64,000 bases of DNA from Ktedonobacter sp. SOSP1-85 (GCF_016587415.1 NZ_BNJI01000002.1:1364001-1428000), one strand, 5' to 3'; shown: positions 27,362-36,380, counted from the first letter of the stretch. Notes: generated by a model not told the origin, from the letters alone. A program made the numbers and translations.

Positions 27362-28183
27362 ATGTCACATACCAGGCAATATACAGCTGCACGCGACGCC
27401 CTTCTCGACCAGGTTACCAGAGCACTACAAGAAGATGAGCGTTTTCTTGCGGCATGGCTCGCTGGCAGCTTTGGGCGCGGCACACAGAACCAGTTCAGCG
27501 ATCTTGATCTGCACGTCGTCGTCGCCGATGCTTACAGCGAAGCGCTTTGTGCGAGTTCCTGGAGAGAAAGCGGGCGTACAACGGATAAGCGACTGGCACT
27601 CTTCAAGCAATTTGGCACTCCTTCGGTAATCTATGATGCACATCAGAACGCACCAGCAGGAGGAGCATTTACCTATGTGCTTTACGCCGAATCAGCCATC
27701 AATATTGATTGGATGCTGATTCCAGAAGTTGGAGCACAACGAGAACATGACTCCTTACTCCTTTTTGATAAAGTTGGTATTCCGCTGGAAAAACCAGAGG
27801 AGCCGGAGACACAAGAGGAGAGGGTTGAGCGGATGAGCAAAAATGTAAGTGGTTTCTGGATGTTCGCCACAGCCGGCATCTCGAACCTCGTCCGTCACGA
27901 TTTCTTACACTTTCACTGGTGCCTTCTCATCATGAATCTCTCCATCCTTGATGTTCGAGCAGCACTTCAAGGGGAGAAGCTGAAGTATCTGGGCAAACGC
28001 TATTCCGTATCTTATGCTACCTGGCAGGAACAGGCTACAGCCTTGCTCCGCCTCTGCGATGAGATGGAGGAACTGATGCCTGCTGTAGTAGAGATGGGGG
28101 GCTATGTGCCTTTCTCTCCTAGAACTGCTGTGGAGACACGGTTAGCAATAGTAAAAGAGGCAATGGATATCACCCAAAGATAG
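27362..28183 (+). CDS. Nucleotidyltransferase-like protein 2
   Basis: A 274-residue protein of the DNA polymerase beta-like nucleotidyltransferase superfamily. The motif is AGSFGRGTQNQFSDLDLHVVV (GS at 35-36, metal-binding SDLD at 46-49), followed by a third acidic segment around NIDWMLIP and a helical C-terminal domain with LLRLCDEMEELMP. It resembles aminoglycoside adenylyltransferases in organisation, but the substrate is unknown. ATG at 27362 has AAGGAAAGAG upstream; the longer frame from 27275 crosses a MITE. Flanked by paralogues at 26396 and 28635. Confidence 0.88.
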   Translation: MSHTRQYTAARDALLDQVTRALQEDERFLAAWLAGSFGRGTQNQFSDLDLHVVVADAYSEALCASSWRESGRTTDKRLALFKQFGTPSVIYDAHQNAPAGGAFTYVLYAESAINIDWMLIPEVGAQREHDSLLLFDKVGIPLEKPEEPETQEERVERMSKNVSGFWMFATAGISNLVRHDFLHFHWCLLIMNLSILDVRAALQGEKLKYLGKRYSVSYATWQEQATALLRLCDEMEELMPAVVEMGGYVPFSPRTAVETRLAIVKEAMDITQR

Positions 28184-28202
28184 CAGCGCAATGTAAGGCT
28201 CC

Positions 28203-28239
28203 TGAGTAGTAACGAATCGGTGCGATCCGTTACTACTCA
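28203..28239. terminator. Palindrome after nucleotidyltransferase 2
   Basis: TGAGTAGTAACG at 28203 is repeated inverted ending at 28239, around a nearly symmetric centre. It is 20 bases after the stop codon. There is no T-run, so it may be a rho-independent-like hairpin or a protein-binding palindrome. Confidence 0.5.
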
Positions 28240-28286
28240 AAGGCCAAGTAGAGTTCTCTCAATCGTGAGTTTCTCAATTCCCAGAT

Positions 28287-28589
28287 TTATGGGATCGGAA
28301 AACGCTCCATTGCCTGCTCATACACCGGCTGTGCCTCTCCTAAAGAGAGGAGCGAGTAGATTCCCAGCGATTGCCGACTTTCATGCCCTGAGTACGGTTG
28401 GATCGGGGCATCGTCAATTCCTTGGGCTTTGAGCCAGATAATAAAGAAAATGCCTCCATTTGTAGATGTGGAGTGGTGAAGGTTACTGTCATCAGGGGCA
28501 GGACATCGGGCACGAAATGCATTAGTGAAAAGCATCGTGAGAATTTTTTGTTTTTGCTTTAAGAACGCCTGTCGTAGTACAACCACCAT
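28287..28589 (-). pseudogene. Tyrosine recombinase C-terminal remnant
   Basis: A decayed fragment whose last 40 codons match the end of the intact integrase at 38889: IIWLKAQGIDDAPIQPYSGH, RQSLGIYSLLSLGEAQPVYE, QAMERFPIP against TWLKKEGINDALIQPYSGH, RQSLEVYSRLSLADAQPSYN, QTMERFPIQ. The catalytic tyrosine (GIYS) is present, but the rest of the domain is lost. It lies inverted between nucleotidyltransferases 2 and 3. Confidence 0.8.
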
Positions 28590-28634
28590 TGAGGTTTGAG
28601 ATTGTTTTTTCTAGGGAAGAGGTTTTGAAAGATC

Positions 28635-29441
28635 ATGTCAAGGAAAAGAACTGCCTTTGTCCATGCACGGGAGCGCCTGTTGGCAGAGATTTCGGAGCGT
28701 CTGCGTCATGATGAACGTTTTGTGGCTGCCTGGTTAGCGGGTAGCTATGGGCGCGGTAAGCAAACCTGGTTGAGTGATCTGGATATTCACGTAGTGGTTG
28801 CTGATGCGTACAGTGAGCATCTGTGTGCCACCCCTTGGCCGGATGGAGCAAGGACGACGCCTGAGCGCCTAGCCCTGTTCAGTCAGTTCGGCACCCCTGG
28901 GATCATGTATGATGCGCATAGGAACAATATCATGGGAGGGACATTCACCTATGTTGCTTATCAGGAGTCGGGGCAGAACGTGGATTGGATGCTAATTCCC
29001 CAGGCAAAAGCACATAAGGAATATCCATGCCACTTACTCTTTGACAAAGTGGATCTTCCTAAGCCGCCCGCTCTAGAACCCGAAAGCGTTGAGGAGTGTA
29101 TCCAACGGGCTTCGATGCATGTTGGCTTCTTTTGGATGATTGCTGCGGGCAATGCCAAGAACCTGCTCAAGAACCACCCGACTCAATTCCATACCTTGTT
29201 GATCTGGCTTGAGGACAGTATACGTGAAGCGCAAGCCGCCCTGAAAGGCGAACGTGCCCAATTTACAAAAGCTTCACGTATTGAGCTCTACACGACGCAA
29301 GAAGAGCAGATCGCAGCCCTCCGTCGCTTGTGTGATGAGATGGAGGAACTGATGCCAATCGTTGAGAAGAAGGGTGGTTATCTTCCATCAGATCCACATG
29401 CCATTGTCGAGAAACGTCTTGAATTGCTGGCGGAGCAGTAA
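28635..29441 (+). CDS. Nucleotidyltransferase-like protein 3
   Basis: A 268-residue paralogue of the proteins at 26396 and 27362. Motif AGSYGRGKQTWLSDLDIHVVV (metal-binding D48 and D50), then YDAHRNNIMGGTFTYVAYQE, NVDWMLIPQ and a C-terminal LRRLCDEMEELMP that is nearly identical in paralogue 2. Intact. It is followed 14 bp later by a GNAT gene on the same strand, suggesting co-transcription of two group-transfer enzymes. Antibiotic modification is one possible role but is not shown by sequence. Confidence 0.88.
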   Translation: MSRKRTAFVHARERLLAEISERLRHDERFVAAWLAGSYGRGKQTWLSDLDIHVVVADAYSEHLCATPWPDGARTTPERLALFSQFGTPGIMYDAHRNNIMGGTFTYVAYQESGQNVDWMLIPQAKAHKEYPCHLLFDKVDLPKPPALEPESVEECIQRASMHVGFFWMIAAGNAKNLLKNHPTQFHTLLIWLEDSIREAQAALKGERAQFTKASRIELYTTQEEQIAALRRLCDEMEELMPIVEKKGGYLPSDPHAIVEKRLELLAEQ

Positions 29442-29455
29442 GGAAGAAATTGTAA

Positions 29456-29998
29456 ATGAGCAAACAAGTAATTGAAACGGCAAGACTAATACTTTGCCCT
29501 TTAGTACAAGAAGAGCTAACAACCTTCAGACCACTCTGGCAGAATGAACTAGTACAACAATTTGAAGGAGGTGTATTTTCATCAGAAGCAATCTCGAAAC
29601 GCCTTACATCACTTTTGCATCACTGGGAACAGCATGGTTTCGGATTGTGGAGTGTCCATAAAAGGGAAACAAAAGAGGTACTTGGACTTTGCGGGCTTGA
29701 GGTACACGAAGCAGTGGAATTAGTCTATAGACTAGATCCAAAATTTTGGAGTTATGGATATGCAACTGAGGCTGCAACTGCTTGCCTCTTCTATGGCTTT
29801 CAGATTCTTCACCTTGATTCAATTGTAGGTATCACGCAAGAAGCGAATCGAGCCTCACAACGTGTTCTTGAGAAAGTAGGATTGCAATATGTATGCTCTT
29901 TTCGAAAGTGGAATGCCTTACAGCGTAGATACGAACTCACACAAGCACAATGGTTAACTGAGCTACGCTCAGGCCTACCAAAGACCGGTAATTTGTAA
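29456..29998 (+). CDS. GNAT acetyltransferase (RimJ/RimL type)
   Basis: A 180-residue N-acetyltransferase. It begins ETARLILCPLVQEEL, the usual RimL start, and has ELVYRLDPKFWSYGYATEAA (acetyl-CoA loop) and ITQEANRASQRVLEKVGLQY. The acceptor is unknown. It starts 14 bp after nucleotidyltransferase 3, with AAGGAAG as ribosome site, so the two probably form an operon. Confidence 0.9.
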   Translation: MSKQVIETARLILCPLVQEELTTFRPLWQNELVQQFEGGVFSSEAISKRLTSLLHHWEQHGFGLWSVHKRETKEVLGLCGLEVHEAVELVYRLDPKFWSYGYATEAATACLFYGFQILHLDSIVGITQEANRASQRVLEKVGLQYVCSFRKWNALQRRYELTQAQWLTELRSGLPKTGNL

Positions 29999-29999
29999 A

Positions 30000-30476
30000 A
30001 ATAAAATATTTGTAACTATTCAGATGGGTGGCGTAAAAAGATTTATTACGTGCAAATGCTGTTATGTTCGCAGCCATATCAAGCTCAAAAACGAAAGCGC
30101 GTGCATGCTTTGTCTCTTATGCATGAAGCTACTGAATAGATACAAATTTCTTCTGCTTTCATTTTGACGAGCAAGATAAATTAAATTTCCACCTCAGACG
30201 GAAACATGTTTTGTCTGGAAGATGATCCCATAGAGGGGTGATAACATATTTTCGTGCCATTTTTCCCGCTCATTTAATAGGGACAGTGTTCCAGGATGGC
30301 AGCGAGATTGTTTTCCCGCTTGCGACATTGATCGCGTGGCGCGAGAGTAATCCCTGACATTCTCGGCACGGCGGCAGCCTGAACCGTATCATGTGGCTCT
30401 GACCACGTATCATGAGCGTAGATGACAGCCTGCCAGGAACGATACAATCAGGTCGAGCGTACGAAAGGAGAGTACC
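30000..30476. other. Non-coding region upstream of the IS110 transposase
   Basis: About 480 bases without a gene. The part nearest the transposase (roughly 30280-30476) should be the left non-coding end of the IS110 element, where members of the IS110 group encode a bridge RNA. I cannot fix the element border or fold the RNA by eye, so this is an expectation from the family. Confidence 0.4.
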
Positions 30477-31000
30477 ATGCAGGCGCGTGAACATGTTGTT
30501 GAGTATCAGCTTTTCGTTGGTGTGGATATTGCAGCCCTTACCGCGACCATTGCTTGGCAAGCTCCAAAACAGAAGCCAAGCAAACCTATCACCATTGAAC
30601 AGACTCCTGAAGGATTCTCTTCTTTGCATCAGCGACTTCTCAGGACGGGAGCTCAGCCAGATCGCATGCTTGTCGTCATGGAAGCCACAGGGATCTACTG
30701 GTTGTCTCTGGCGACCTTCCTGGCGCGCCTTGGATACGTGGTCAGTATCGTGAACTCTGCCCAGGCACATCATTTTGCCCGCGTCCCTCCTCAAACGGGC
30801 GAAAACGGATGCCATCGATGCTCAAACGCTCACCCAGCTCGCATCTCTTCTTCAACCTGATGTGTGGACGCCTCCTCCCACAATCTACGAGGAGTTGGAA
30901 CAGCGGCTGACCCAAAGAGATAGTCTACTCGTGATGCGTGGCCAGGTGCGCAACCAACTTCATGCTCGTGAACGTACCTCCCCATAGAATGGAGAGGCTT

Positions 31001-32221
31001 CTACGCAGTTGCCCGCGTTGGCCGCGTCCCGACCGAAAGCTGTTTTCGTCCGATATCGAGGATGACCTTCGCTGAGGCCGTATCCCGATCCAGTTCACAC
31101 CCACACGTACAAGAATGCCACCGCTCTTCTAACGTCTTCTTGCGTACATTCCCGCAATTCGGGCAAATCTGGCTGGTGTACTTAGGATCAACTTGTACGA
31201 GAGTACGCCCGGCCCATGCTGCCTTGTACGTACACATTCCCACAAATTGACTCCAACCAGCGTCGGCTATTGATTTGTTTAATCCCGCTTTGGCTGCCGC
31301 CCCATTAGGCAAATACTGTCCTGTCTCTTCGTCCTGCTTCGGCTTGGGCTGTTTCACCAGATTGGCCATGGTGAGATCCTCAAGCACGATCACTTGATAG
31401 CGATTGACGAGCTTTCTTGAGGCTTTGTGAGCGAAGTCGGCACGCTGATTGCGGACCTTACGATGGGCCTTTGCCACGCGCTTCACTGCCTTCGCTCTGC
31501 GATGACTGCCGCGCTTCTTGCGAGACAAGGACTCTTGTAGCTTCTTGAGCTTGTTCTCTGCTCTCCGATAATGGCGCGGGTTCTCAAGGAATTCACCATT
31601 GGACAAGGCGGCAAAGTGAGTCACACCCAGGTCTATCCCTACATCCTCATAGCTGGTAGGCAAGGCTTCCGGCTTGTCCACTTCGCAGCTAAAACAGGCA
31701 TACCAATGCTCTCCCTCGCGCTTGATGGTCAAGGTTTTGACTTTGCCTATCATGTCTCGATGCAGGTGCAGTTTCACTGTTCCAATCTTCGTCAATTTCA
31801 GATTGACTCTGACCATGCCCTTCTTATCAGGCGGGCGTGTTTGTTGATCCAATTTCCAGCCAGCGCCGTCCGGGTAGGTAAACGAGTTATAGCGGTTACG
31901 ACCCTGAAAACGCGGGTATCCTGGTTTCTGGCCTTTGGCACAGCGATCAAAAAACCGTTGAAATGCCTTGTCCAGTCGTTTTAACACATCTTGCAGGACA
32001 TGAGCAGCGATATCCTGATACTCTTCTCTGATCTTTGCCTTGATCTCTGGAAGGACATTTTGTTGATCATAGTAGGTGATCGATTTGCCCGCCATACGGT
32101 AAGCATCCTTCCTCTCGGAAAGACCCGCATTGTAGAGTTCTCGACAACGTGCCAGAACCCAATGGAGTTTGTTCTCCACCGTCTTATTGGGAGCTAAACG
32201 GTACTTGTACGTTTTTCTCAT
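31001..32221 (-). CDS. TnpB of IS605 copy A
   Basis: Intact 406-residue TnpB starting MRKTYKYRLAPNKTVENKLH. RuvC residues are in GIDLGVTHFAAL, VIVLEDLTMANL and ELDRDTASAKVIL; the zinc ribbon is CPNCG...CTCGC. The ATG overlaps the tnpA stop (ATGA), so the two are coupled. It would cut donor or target sites guided by an omega RNA from the element's right end near 30967-31050. Confidence 0.95.
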   Translation of the reverse strand: MRKTYKYRLAPNKTVENKLHWVLARCRELYNAGLSERKDAYRMAGKSITYYDQQNVLPEIKAKIREEYQDIAAHVLQDVLKRLDKAFQRFFDRCAKGQKPGYPRFQGRNRYNSFTYPDGAGWKLDQQTRPPDKKGMVRVNLKLTKIGTVKLHLHRDMIGKVKTLTIKREGEHWYACFSCEVDKPEALPTSYEDVGIDLGVTHFAALSNGEFLENPRHYRRAENKLKKLQESLSRKKRGSHRRAKAVKRVAKAHRKVRNQRADFAHKASRKLVNRYQVIVLEDLTMANLVKQPKPKQDEETGQYLPNGAAAKAGLNKSIADAGWSQFVGMCTYKAAWAGRTLVQVDPKYTSQICPNCGNVRKKTLEERWHSCTCGCELDRDTASAKVILDIGRKQLSVGTRPTRATA

Positions 32222-32616
32222 GTCCCTTGTCCCAACTCGATATATTTTTTGACGGTTTCCTCGGTCATGTCTCCGACGGTGCCAACGTAGTAACTGCGAG
32301 ACCAGAAATTCCCACCCCACAGTTGTTTTTTGACTTCGGGATGCTGCTTAAAGACTTGTCTCGCAGTAATCCCTTTGAGGGTATTAACAATGAGAGAGGG
32401 CGCAATAGCGGGTGGCGCACTCAAAAAGAGGTGAACGTGGTCTTCCTGTACATTGAGTGCGCCGATCTCCCAAGTATTCGCCTCACATAATCGCCTGATT
32501 TCTTCCTCAATAAACGTGGCGATATTCCCCACCAGAATAGTCTTGCGATACTTGGGACACCATACAAAATGGTATGCTATTTTATATATGGCATGCTTCG
32601 TATGTTGTTCTCTCAT
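32218..32616 (-). CDS. TnpA Y1 transposase of IS605 copy A
   Basis: A 132-residue HUH single-strand transposase from the ATG at 32616 (REQHTKHAIYKIAYHFVWCP). The HUH motif is DHVHLFLSAPP and the catalytic tyrosine lies in SYYVGTVGDMTEETVKKYIE. A longer frame begins at 32643, inside a 45-base palindrome, and is less likely. Complete. Confidence 0.93.
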   Translation of the reverse strand: MREQHTKHAIYKIAYHFVWCPKYRKTILVGNIATFIEEEIRRLCEANTWEIGALNVQEDHVHLFLSAPPAIAPSLIVNTLKGITARQVFKQHPEVKKQLWGGNFWSRSYYVGTVGDMTEETVKKYIELGQGT

Positions 32617-32617
32617 A

Positions 32618-32662
32618 CGCTCTATTCTAGCATGGTATGCCATACCATGCTAGAATAGAGCG
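32618..32662. promoter_or_regulatory. 45-base perfect palindrome in the tnpA leader
   Basis: Arms of 22 bases (32618-32639 and 32641-32662) surround a single central base, and the palindrome ends just before the tnpA ATG at 32616. It covers the only plausible ribosome site (AGAG). In IS200 a leader stem-loop limits tnpA translation; a similar role here is inference. The hairpin could alternatively be the TnpA recognition structure. Copy B has the same palindrome. Confidence 0.75.
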
Positions 32663-33294
32663 AGAGGGGCCGCCTAACCCCTGCCTGAAGGCGAGGGGAA
32701 TGCGGCGGCCCGGCCTTCAACACAATCCGGTCGTGGTTCCCCACGTCCGCCAACGAATGGAGGCCCTGGATCAAACCCTCACCGCCCAGATTGCCCAGAT
32801 AGAAGCAGAGCTGGCCACCGTGCTGCCATCAGCGCAGGAGGAGCAACCCCCCTCCTGGAGAAGACAACACGCATGCCCGGGCGTGGGCAAAGAATATTGC
32901 CAGGCTTCAAACGATTCCAGGTATTGGGCTCATCACAGCCACATGGATCGTGGTCGCTACCATGAATTTTACGCTCTGTGCCGACGCCTCGAAGGCAGTC
33001 GCCTATGCAGGTTTAGCTCCTATGCCGAGAGCATCAGGAACCAGTGTGCATCAACGCCCCTGTATCGGCCATAGCGGGAATGGGCGCCTGAGAACAGCAC
33101 TCTACCTCGCGACGTTGTCGGCAGCCCGCTTCAATCCTGTTATCAAAACCTTCTATGACCGGCTGAGAGCAGGAGGGAAGCCAACAAAAGTTGCCCGTTG
33201 TGCAGCCGCGCGCAAACTCTTGCATCTGGCTTCTGCGCTTGTCACTCATCAGAAAGACTTTGATCCGCTCTGTAGACAACAGGATGCCGCCTAA

Positions 33295-33449
33295 ACACTC
33301 GAGCACGTCCTGGTCGCGTTCTCCAATACCCGAGTCTTTTTGTCTTTTGACAAGCTGAGCTATTTCTCCTCTTGACAATCAATACCGTATCCAAGCAGGC
33401 AGCAATACCTGTATAAGAAGATAAAAAAGTATTTCAAGATATATACTGA
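33295..33449. other. IS110 right flank
   Basis: Short non-coding stretch after the IS110 gene. Nothing recognisable beyond the probable element end. Confidence 0.4.
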
Positions 33450-33590
33450 GATAGCCACGAATTCAAGCTCAACACCATCACCGAAGAGGAGATCGACCTG
33501 GCGCAACTCAGGGAGGCCGCGCAACGCTATATCGGTTCCGAGGCTCTGCCCTGGTACTTTAGCTATAAAGTCCGCATCGGCATTAAATAG
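33450..33590 (+). pseudogene. 3' end of an unidentified gene
   Basis: A coding-like open end, HEFKLNTITEEEIDLAQLREAA onwards to YFSYKVRIGIK and a stop at 33588. There is no start codon. It is probably the tail of a gene whose 5' part was removed when the IS110 region arrived. I do not recognise the family. Confidence 0.4.
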
Positions 33591-33595
33591 CAGCC

Positions 33596-34681
33596 CTACA
33601 AAATCCAGATTCTGGCGTGTGCATAGCTAACCTCGGTTGGCTGTGCCTGGCTATGCGCATAAAGTCCTATATCGCCACCATCGATTGTAAGGTTGGTGCA
33701 GGTGTACAGAAATGTGCCATTCACATAGAAATGCACGGTCGACCCCTGAACGATAAGCGTAATAATGTTCTTTTGTCCCAGGCCAGCTTTGAAAGCCCTG
33801 TTCGCCAGGTTGGATTGCAGGATTTTCTGTGTACCGCTCGCGTCATAGCCCTGGAGTTCGCTATTGCCCTGGCCATCAAATACAAAAATATATTTTGATT
33901 GATCGTTGCTGCCATGGCTGGTGCGAAAAACGATGCCTGCTCGATCACCTTGCAGGATTGTGGCATCTACCTGGAGGGCAAAGTCATAATAAAATTGGGC
34001 TGTACCACAGTAATACCAGTGGTCAGATTGATTCTCAGACACATGATAGCTGCCGTCTTGAAAACGGCAACTCTCCATTGTGCGCTCATAGGCATTCCAG
34101 TGCCCAACGCCAGTCCCATCAAAATCGTCTGTATAGGTCGGCTTCTTGCTCATGATCTGGGTATAAAGTGCCCTGGGATCATTCTGGCTTGTCTGTGCGC
34201 TCGTACCGGGCATGTTCCCTTGTTGTAGGAGCGAGAAGACGAGCAGACCGCTCCCGCCGCATATGACCAGGCACACCAGGGCGATGGCACCGCCAATAAT
34301 CATCCATTTCTTGCCATGCGCGCGGCCTTGTGCTGTAGAGGGAGGAGATGTTTGCTCGCCAGATACGCGGTAAGGGGGATATGGCGGAGGCGCGATTAGC
34401 GCTGGCATAGGTGGAGCAACTGGTACTGGTGGCACCGGCATAACGGGTGGCAGCGTTGGCATCACTGCCGCGCCATCGCCAGTACCAGTCAGGGGCAGCG
34501 CTGCTGAGTGAGAAGGCGCCTGCGTAGGCGCGCTATACTCCTGGTATATCGACTTCTCCGGCAGTTCGTCATAGATAATGCGCTCAGAGGGAGCGGGTGC
34601 CTCCTCGACCACTGGCGCCCCGCAATTGAAACAGAAGGCCGCCCCCGCCGCAAACTCAGTCTGACATTGATGACATTTCAT
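33596..34681 (-). CDS. Zinc-ribbon, single-pass membrane protein with LamG-like domain (1)
   Basis: A 361-residue protein in four parts: an N-terminal zinc ribbon (MKCHQCQTEF...CFNCGAP), a proline-rich low-complexity linker to about 120, one transmembrane helix (MIIGGAIALVCLVICGGSGL), and an extracellular domain of about 190 residues with a jelly-roll look (FALQVDATILQGDRAGIVFR, STVHFYVNGTFL, GDIGLYAHSQ) like the DUF1080/LamG group. It may sense or bind carbohydrate outside the cell. The next gene upstream is a paralogue with the same order of parts. Confidence 0.75.
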   Translation of the reverse strand: MKCHQCQTEFAAGAAFCFNCGAPVVEEAPAPSERIIYDELPEKSIYQEYSAPTQAPSHSAALPLTGTGDGAAVMPTLPPVMPVPPVPVAPPMPALIAPPPYPPYRVSGEQTSPPSTAQGRAHGKKWMIIGGAIALVCLVICGGSGLLVFSLLQQGNMPGTSAQTSQNDPRALYTQIMSKKPTYTDDFDGTGVGHWNAYERTMESCRFQDGSYHVSENQSDHWYYCGTAQFYYDFALQVDATILQGDRAGIVFRTSHGSNDQSKYIFVFDGQGNSELQGYDASGTQKILQSNLANRAFKAGLGQKNIITLIVQGSTVHFYVNGTFLYTCTNLTIDGGDIGLYAHSQAQPTEVSYAHARIWIL

Positions 34682-34723
34682 GCTTGCACCTCTAGACTCT
34701 TACTCAATGTAAGGTAAGGGTTG

Positions 34724-35725
34724 TCATAAGTTCCAGATCTTGAGATTGGAGTAGCTCACCTCTGTGATCTGTCCTTGTTCAAATGCGGTTAAACCGAGCG
34801 CACCTTTAGTATAGTCGCTATCAGTTATGTGCGTGAGGAATTGTCCATTGGCATAAAAATAGAGCTCGTTATCCTGGGCAATGGCCGTCACAACATTTTT
34901 TTGGTTGTATCCAGTCTCAATGCTCGCATCATATGCGTTCTGTTCAATATAGCTTGAATGATCTCCATCTCGCTTCATAATCTTGTAAGAGCCATCCTGA
35001 CCTATGAAAATGGCGTAGTAAGAAGGATCAAGCGTATTAATGCGTAACACAATCCCTCCAGCGTACCCGCTGAGTATCGACATATCGATTTGAACCGCGA
35101 AATTCGCGTGGACATCGGCATCTGAGCAGTAGTAATAGCGATTAGGATCATTTATTGTGATGTGATAGCCACCATCTTTGTAATGACAGGAGGAGGTTCC
35201 ATTGGTGCTATCATAATTTAGCCAGTCGCTCTCTCCCAGGGTTGATAGTGATGTGCTGGTGGTAGGCGTCTTGCTTATCACCTGCTGGTAGAGCGCCTCG
35301 GCATGAGCTTGATTCTGTTGTGAGGGCAAAGCAAGGTTACTAGGAGGAAGCCCGCGTAAGAAGTTGAGAGAAAACAAGCCGCAGCCGCCTAAGATGATCA
35401 CTCCCGCGAGCACGGAGACGAGCACTATTACCAGCGTTTTGCGGCTATTCTTTGGCTTAGGTTGAGGTGCCAGGGGAGGATACGGGAAAGGCGCATAGGG
35501 AAATGGTGGTGGATAGGCTCCAGGCTGAGGTGGATACGGCGGCGGGTAGGGCGGATTACCCGGTACGGCATAGGCAGGTGGTGCCGCATACTCTATATAA
35601 GGCGCGGACTCGCCCGCCACCTCTCCTTGAACATTTGCCATGGCATTCTCCACTATGGAGGCATGGCACACTGGGCAAGAGGGCGCGTCCTGCGGCACCT
35701 CGGCCCTACAAATACGACATTGCAT
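34724..35725 (-). CDS. Zinc-ribbon, single-pass membrane protein with LamG-like domain (2)
   Basis: A 333-residue paralogue of the protein at 33596: zinc ribbon MQCRICRAEV...CPVCHA, a Pro/Tyr-rich linker (PPYPPPYPPQPGAYPPPF), a transmembrane helix (LVIVLVSVLAGVIILGGCGL), then a LamG-like domain with FAVQIDMSILSGYAGGIVLR, ELYFYANGQFL and GALGLTAFEQ. It lies 42 bp upstream of its paralogue on the same strand, so they are probably one operon derived from a tandem duplication. Confidence 0.75.
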   Translation of the reverse strand: MQCRICRAEVPQDAPSCPVCHASIVENAMANVQGEVAGESAPYIEYAAPPAYAVPGNPPYPPPYPPQPGAYPPPFPYAPFPYPPLAPQPKPKNSRKTLVIVLVSVLAGVIILGGCGLFSLNFLRGLPPSNLALPSQQNQAHAEALYQQVISKTPTTSTSLSTLGESDWLNYDSTNGTSSCHYKDGGYHITINDPNRYYYCSDADVHANFAVQIDMSILSGYAGGIVLRINTLDPSYYAIFIGQDGSYKIMKRDGDHSSYIEQNAYDASIETGYNQKNVVTAIAQDNELYFYANGQFLTHITDSDYTKGALGLTAFEQGQITEVSYSNLKIWNL

Positions 35726-35969
35726 AGATGTTCTGTTCCTCGGTCATTTTAAATAAAATAGAAACTCATCTATACATTATCCCATATTGCTGGTCGCTTG
35801 AATAGGAGTAAAGGCCGAAAAGTACTTTCCCTATCTCATTACGTTATAGACAGACAATCCCTGCTATGCTCGTTTCCCCCGCAAATTTTGTCTTTCGACC
35901 CGCTTAGACCGGGGCGCTTTGATTCACGCCCCACTCCCGTCCATGGGCGAGAGTGGAGCGTGGGGGAAA

Positions 35970-36380
35970 TTAAGCGTACAGCCAGTCCATGGCCTGGAGC
36001 ATGCTCTGCAAGGCCTGAGAGGCGCGGCGGAAGAGATCCGGCCCGCTGAAACCCTTGTACCTGCTGGCGTTGGCCAGGTGAGGCTCCAGTGAGAGGAAGC
36101 CATCATAGCCGTCGGCCCGCAGGCGCTGCAAGAGTTCAGGCCAGCACGCTACGCCTTCACCGGCGGGCGTGACCTTGCCCTCGGCGTCCGCATCTTTCAC
36201 ATGGACGTAATTGAGCCAGGGGCGGGTCGCCTCATAGGCATTGGGATAAGGTGTTTGCCCACATTGGATGTAATTCGCGGGATCCAGAATTGAGCGGAAC
36301 GCTTTGTCGTCGCAGCTCTGGAAGAGATCGACACAACGCGCTATGGAGGTAGTGGTAAATAAGCTGAAACTTCGACGGAT
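35970..36380 (-). pseudogene. Sugar phosphate isomerase/epimerase, C-terminal fragment
   Basis: The 3' part of a xylose-isomerase-like TIM-barrel protein: ILDPANYIQCGQTPYPNAYE, WLNYVHVKDADAEG, GVACWPELLQRLRADGYDGF, LSLEPHL. These are the metal-binding and closing strands. The N-terminal two thirds are missing. The cut is next to a solo MITE end at 36389-36406 (TCTTGCTCACTTTCGGTG). Confidence 0.75.

Larger units (their letters stand above)
30967..32714 (-). mobile_element. IS200/IS605-family element, copy A
   Basis: A 1748-bp unit carrying tnpA and tnpB. It differs from copy B (59970-61717) at only one base that I found, so transposition was recent. Both copies have CTTCAA immediately outside the tnpA end (TTGAAG read towards the element), which should be the target and TnpB recognition motif. 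Confidence 0.93.
30477..33294 (+). pseudogene. IS110-family transposase, interrupted by IS605
   Basis: DEDD transposase of the IS110 family in pieces. The N-terminal part has VGVDIAALTATIAW (D) and VVMEATGIYW (E); after a frameshift near 30785 it continues AKTDAIDAQTLTQL (D, D). At 30966 the gene is split by a 1748-bp IS605 element. Removing that element restores QLHALQHNPVVVP in frame. A further shift near 32870 precedes ARLQTIPGIGLITA and the Tnp20 domain AGLAPMPRASGTSVHQRP, GNGRLRTALYLATL. Inactive. Confidence 0.88.

Noticed and set aside
26396..29441. MNT/HEPN toxin-antitoxin module
   Set aside because: The nucleotidyltransferases are longer than MNT antitoxins and no HEPN-type gene lies beside any of them.
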